Of a stretch of DNA of 64,000 nt, positions 59,450 to 64,000 are shown piece after piece. Location: the NCBI GenBank assembly GCA_018902385.1, contig JABSSW010000032.1:1-64000 (forward strand). Reading direction: 5' to 3'. Each line of letters starts with the position of its first letter. The stretch's first letter is position 1. The position numbers and the translations under genes were made by a program. The DNA is from Physcia stellaris (Eukaryota > Ascomycota > Lecanoromycetes > Caliciales > Physciaceae). Under the pieces are notes generated by a model, which was not told the origin of the DNA, did not search any database, and was given only the letters and a program-made list of their open reading frames with translations.

Positions 59450-59643
59450 ATTGAAAAAATCATGAATGACTATCATTCATTGTTTTGAAATTTCGTTGTT
59501 TTTGTAACATACATGAAATGAAAACACAGAAAATGTGCGAATGTCAAGACATTAATCTCAACAAAAACGCATTAATTCTTTTTTCGTCAGATTATATCAA
59601 CTGATTCGTTGATTATCTTTTCAAAAAATTGTTATTTTTTGAA
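59450..59643. repeat. Right terminal direct repeat of the nested element
   Basis: Second copy, same orientation as 56276-56470. A3 RT-side sequence resumes immediately after it at about 59644. Confidence 0.78.
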
Positions 59644-62600
59644 ATTTTTCAATATTTATTTGTAATTCGATTTTTTTGAGTTTTTTCAATATTTTACGAA
59701 CGTAAACGATGTGTTTTTTTTTGAATTTGTTGTAAATGAAAATATCATTTAAATAAATTTGACAAAAATCGTTCAAAAAATTGAATAACAAATCGTTTAT
59801 GTAATGTTGTCAATTCGCGAATTCGTTAATCAATTCGAAAAATAACATTCGATATTTGTATGATTTCATGAAAATAACGAACGTGATAAATTTTTCATTT
59901 TTTTCACTCATTCGAAATTTGTTGAAAATCGATATAATATTCAATTTAATCAAATATTTACAATTTTGCATTTTGATTAGAATTTTTTCGATCAAAAAAA
60001 TGAAATATCGATTGCGTTTCGTGATATGATTAAATCGTCGATAATTTACACACAAACGTAATTGATCATTTGATTTAATTACAAATAAAACGAACGAAAC
60101 GTATGTTGTTTGATTGAATACGATGAAATTTTTTTGAAAATTATTTTTCAAATATTTTTTGAATTTTTGAAATTTGAATTCGAACAAAAAATATATTCGA
60201 TTTCGAAACAATGTATTGTTATCGTTTAAAAATTCGATTTTATGATCGTAAATTCGATACGACGACAATTCAATTGTTTGTTGAAAATCGAATATTTTTG
60301 ACAAATATTTGAAATATTTCAATATTTTTTTCATTATACGTTCAAAAATCGATTTGATTTGTTCGTGTTTCAAAATTTTTTTGATCATAACGACAATTTT
60401 CAACGATTCAAAATTTGTTCGCAATGTTTTGAATGTGAAATCGATTTGATTGATCGTAATGAAAAAACATTGCATTTTTTGTTTTCGATTTTTAAAATCG
60501 ACGAATAAACAAAAAAAAATCGCATCAATTATCGCGATATTTATCGAATCGTTTGAATTCAATTTCGAAAATGAAAAAATTTCGAATTATTGTTTTTTGA
60601 TTTTTCAACGTTTGTTGCGTTGTTTTTTTAAGTTTTTTTTTGACGAATGTCGTTTTCGTAATCGTTGTGATATCAATTTTTGAATAATTTGATTCAACAA
60701 CGAACGATTCGTCATTTTGATCGATTTTCGAATGAATAAAACAATCGAAATATTTTAAATCGAACACGTTTAATTCGTTTTATACATAAAACGTTGAAAA
60801 ATTAAATTGCGAACGAAATAAAATCGTATATCGAAATTTTATTGCAATAATATGTTTCGCGTTATTTGTTTTCGATAAAAAAACATCGCGACGTCAATTA
60901 AATACGTTTTATCGACGATTTGAATCAAAAATTTTCAAACGTCGAATTTGCATTGTTTTGATGAATATATTGTTATGATGATTACATTTGAACGATTTGA
61001 AAATTAATTTATCGTAAATTATATTTAAAATAATTTCATGTTTGTTCATTCACGATTTTTTTAAAATTATCGAATGATTGTTCAAATCGATGATGAACAA
61101 AAAAATTGTCAATTCGAAATGCAAATCAATTGTCAATTTAAAATAAATAACATAAATTATTGAAAAAATTTGACGATCGTCGAATTCGATAATGAATTTC
61201 GATTTTAATAAAAATACGAAATTCATGTTCAACATGTTGCATACAAATTGCGCAATTTTTTTATCAATGAAAACATAATTAATTGCATCAATGTTTATTA
61301 AAATTTTTAATTTATGTTTATTATCGTTGAATAACAACGTACAATTGATGATTAAAAATCGTTTAACAAAAAAATCAAACAATTCGTCATGATAAATAAA
61401 AAAATTTTTTAAACATTTATCAATCGCGTTTTTGATGTGAATTATCAATTTTTCGAATCAAATTCGTTCGATTCGTTAATTATGTTCATGTAAAATATTT
61501 GCATTTTGTGTCAATAACGTTTTTAATGTTTGTAAACGTTCGAACATTTTTTTTATACGTGATCGATTTCATCGCATGTAAAACATTTGTTCGTAACGAT
61601 TAATTTGTTTGTCATCAAATTACGAATTTTGATTTCAACGTTAAAATAAAAATGAACGACAAATTTCACGAAAAAAATCGAAATAACAAATTTCGTAAAA
61701 AACATCGAAATCGAAACGACAAAAATTGATTTGAATTGAAACAATTTAAAACGTTGTTGACGTGTCGCGATTTTTTTTTTTCGAAAATTCGATTGTCGAT
61801 TGTATATTTGTTGCAAAATAATTCGAATTTTATCGAACGTGATGAATTCACGTGAATATACATTCATCGTTTTTTTCAAATTTCAAAAAATTTTGTTCAT
61901 CAATTTTTCGATTTTGATGATTTCGTTATAATCAATTGAATTGTTAAAACGAAAAAAAATGAAATAAAAAAATTGAAAATTTTGAATATTCATGATCAAT
62001 GTTCGAAATTGATTACGCATATTGCGTTTGAAATCAAAATTTTCGTAAATAATATTTAAAAATTTCAACATCATATGTTAAATTTTGAAATGATTCATAT
62101 CAATATCACGAATCGATTGTATGTGATTTTCGATATTATTTTCAATTTAATTAATCACAATAATGATTGCGATTATGTTCGTGTCGTAATAATTAACGTT
62201 GATTGTCATTTTATCGTGTATTTTTGTTTTTCAAACACGTCAAATGAATTTTATTTCATCGATGAATTTAAAAAAATTTGAATGTGTTTTGAAATATCGT
62301 TTGTTTTTTTGAAAAAAATTAATTACGTTGATTTTATCGTCGTTTTTTTTATCGTCGACGTCAAAATTTCGTGCACGATCGCGAATTTTAATCAACAAAA
62401 CGTCGTGATTTTTTTTCAAAAAAAATATATTTTTTTTGTTTGATCAAAAATAAATCACGTTATTTTTCGTATTCGTTTTTCAAAATATTCAATTTTCGAC
62501 GAATTTTATTTAATTCGACATTCGTATTGATCAATTCGTCACGATCGACGTTAACAATATTGTACAAATTTTGATATTGAATCAAAACGTTCAAATAATT

Positions 62601-63166
62601 ATCACGATCGATGCGTAATCGATCAAATTTTTTTAAAAAATCGACGATTTTATGATTGATTTATCATTTCAATTGATCGATAATGACAATATTCAAAAAA
62701 TAAATGATTTTTTCATTTTTCATTTTTATAAATTCGATCGATAATACAAATCGACGACGTTTGAATTAATCAACGAAATTTTCGTCAAAAAAATTATCGT
62801 TAATTTTATGCAACATGCGATTCACGTTGACGCGTAACGTTTTGAAACGTTGTTTCATCGAAATAAAAAATTCGAAAAAAATTGTTTCGTGATAATTTCG
62901 AATCATAATTGAAAATGAAAAATTGAAAATAATAAAAAAAAAAAAAATCAATCGAATCAATTTTCGTTTTTTATCGTCGATTGCGTGAAAAATCGATTTG
63001 TTATTTCACGATTTTCATTAAATGTTTCGTCAAAAAAATTTTTTGATCGTTTGTTTGATCAACAAAATTTTTTCGTCGTTTGTTTCGTCAAAAAAATTTA
63101 ATCAATTTGAAATTTTATTTTTGAACGTTCGCGTATTACGACGAACGATAAAAATTAAAAATTTAT

Positions 63167-63395
63167 TGTAATATCATGAATCGTGTTTGAGTAAACGTAA
63201 TATTGATTAACTAAACGAAAACAATAAATTTGCAAAAACAAATAAATACAAAATATCGAAATTACAAACAATGTACGACGTCAAATTTCAAATCACGTTA
63301 ATTTCAACGTAAAATTAAAACATAATTCGTTGTTCGATCACATATCATATCAATTATCTATTTGTCAAATTTATTTGTCAAACATGTTCGTAACA
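63167..63395 (-). repeat. Element A3 5' LTR (inverted)
   Basis: Reverse complement begins TGTTACGAACATG and ends GATTCATGATATTACA, the same ends as the A1 and A2 LTRs. Confidence 0.8.
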
Positions 63396-64000
63396 CGATT
63401 TGTAATATAACATCGACGTACGTCATTGAAATTTCAATTTTGATGTATCGAATCAAAAAAAAAACGTCGTTTCGTTAATTTTCGTAATTTCGTCATTTGA
63501 TTCGACGTATGTTTTTCGAATCGACGAATAAAAACAAAAATGCGAAAATTACGACGTTGTCACGATATGTGATCTATTGATGCTTGAAAGTCTCTGTCAT
63601 CTGTCTGTCTGTTGTTAGCATTTGTCTGTCTGTTGATCGACTGATTAGCTGTTGCAAAAAAGTAACAAAAAACTGATAATTGATTCATAAGCGAGTTGCA
63701 CGTGATTAGTCTTATATGTTTGACATTCGGCTTTTTACAAAATCGTCTGTAACATTCTTTTAGATAGTCATAATTCACACATCTTACAATCAGAAGCATT
63801 GCACTCGATTATATGACTCTATTGAATCTCGATTCTGATCTTCTGCCACTGTGCTAATTATCCTCTTTTCTGATGCCCATTCTCGAAAGAACGACTGGCA
63901 GTAAAAATCGCCGTTGACCGTCCACTGTTCACTCTCTAGAGACAGCAAAATCGAATCCCCCTTACTACACAACAACTAGATTACGGAGAGTCTATCTTTT
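63396..64000. other. Right border: return to normal composition
   Basis: From about 63570 CT, AG, CC and GG dinucleotides reappear, including a CTGTCTGTCTGT run near 63600-63630. A minus-strand frame at 63975-63790 ('ILLSLESEQWTVNGDFYC') might be coding but runs toward the window edge without a recognisable motif. I make no gene call. Confidence 0.5.

Larger units (their letters stand above)
56276..59643. mobile_element. Unclassified ~3.4-kb LTR-type element nested in A3
   Basis: Direct repeats of ~170-195 bases lie at 56276-56470 and 59450-59643, both starting TATTGAAAAAATCATGAATG and sharing GATTATCTTTT. A3 sequence is continuous when this segment is removed: 'TTCGCATTTTT' on the left joins 'CAATATTTATTTG' on the right, as in A1. 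An ATTTTT word at both junctions may be the target duplication. No RT, integrase or transposase motif is visible inside. Frames at 56991-57272, 58029-58337 and 58354-58704 have no known family. The segment keeps many CT and AG dinucleotides, unlike its host, so it inserted later or escaped much of the mutation. Probably a non-autonomous LTR element. Confidence 0.72.
54285..63395 (-). mobile_element. Gypsy element A3, inverted, 3'-truncated and interrupted
   Basis: Minus-strand A-family copy. Its 5' LTR is at 63395-63167. Gag words follow at 62074-61883, a knuckle near 61590, protease at 61448-61050, and RT at 60562-59810 ('QLRLCVNYRRFNHITKRN'). The element is then interrupted by the insertion at 56276-59643. 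RNase H follows at 55994-55773 and integrase at 55583-54843 ('NFIIELFDVHDHNVICTIID'). The copy ends at ~54285, next to the A2 3' LTR, with its own chromodomain end and 3' LTR missing. Confidence 0.8.

Noticed and set aside
63560-63975. Gene start at the right edge
   Set aside because: Normal composition returns here, but the short minus-strand frames have no recognisable motif and the window ends.

Overview
This window looks like a chromosome segment of a filamentous ascomycete (Pezizomycotina; a Dothideomycete- or Lecanoromycete-like genome is my guess, not proven). The evidence is short introns of 44-61 nt with GTRNGT donors and CTRAY branch points, a fungal NB-ARC/TPR protein, an AA11-type LPMO, a 2EXR-type protein, a fungal Tlg1/syntaxin-6-type SNARE, and chromodomain-bearing Ty3/Gypsy elements. 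It has a strongly bipartite layout: one gene island of normal composition (about 6.35-28.5 kb) lies between two extremely AT-rich blocks made of decayed transposons (1-6.06 kb and about 28.5-63.57 kb). Normal composition returns in the last ~430 bases.

Island genes, left to right: a 2EXR-domain protein on the edge of the left block (minus); an unresolved possible gene (minus, 7.5-8.4 kb); an NB-ARC/TPR NLR-like protein (minus; its P-loop appears only after removal of an intron that cuts it); an AA11 LPMO with five exons (minus); a Tlg1-type Qc-SNARE (minus; contains a GC-AG intron); a 140-aa secreted cysteine protein (plus); a ~1036-aa secreted wall/adhesin-like protein with a beta-repeat C-terminal half and hydrophobic tail (minus); a METTL25/RRNAD1-type methyltransferase-like protein (plus); and a multi-exon membrane/secreted protein of unknown function whose 5' exons do not join cleanly (plus). 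No gene cluster or shared pathway is evident. These look like independent eukaryotic genes, three of them extracellular, in a TE-bounded island.

Left AT block: minus-strand remains of a Ty3/Gypsy pol (RT, linker/protease zone, C2H2 finger) and of a hAT transposase (BED finger plus catalytic-region block). Right AT block: a ~0.5-kb minisatellite; a plus-strand Gypsy gag fragment (element C); a minus-strand Gypsy element B with LTRs at 32.2 and 46.5 kb, split by a complete plus-strand Gypsy element A1 (35.67-42.37 kb); a second copy A2 (47.45-54.28 kb, plus); and an inverted, truncated third copy A3 (54.29-63.40 kb, minus), itself split by a ~3.4-kb LTR element of unknown family (56.28-59.64 kb).

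The most unusual signal is the mutational signature of the AT blocks. By eye, CpT/ApG and CpC/GpG are almost absent while CpA/TpG and CpG persist, and A/T homopolymers are long. That is what C-to-T mutation before a pyrimidine would leave. It differs from classical CpA-targeted repeat-induced point mutation (RIP) and is the best candidate here for something undescribed. I could not compute dinucleotide statistics or run searches; all calls are from reading.
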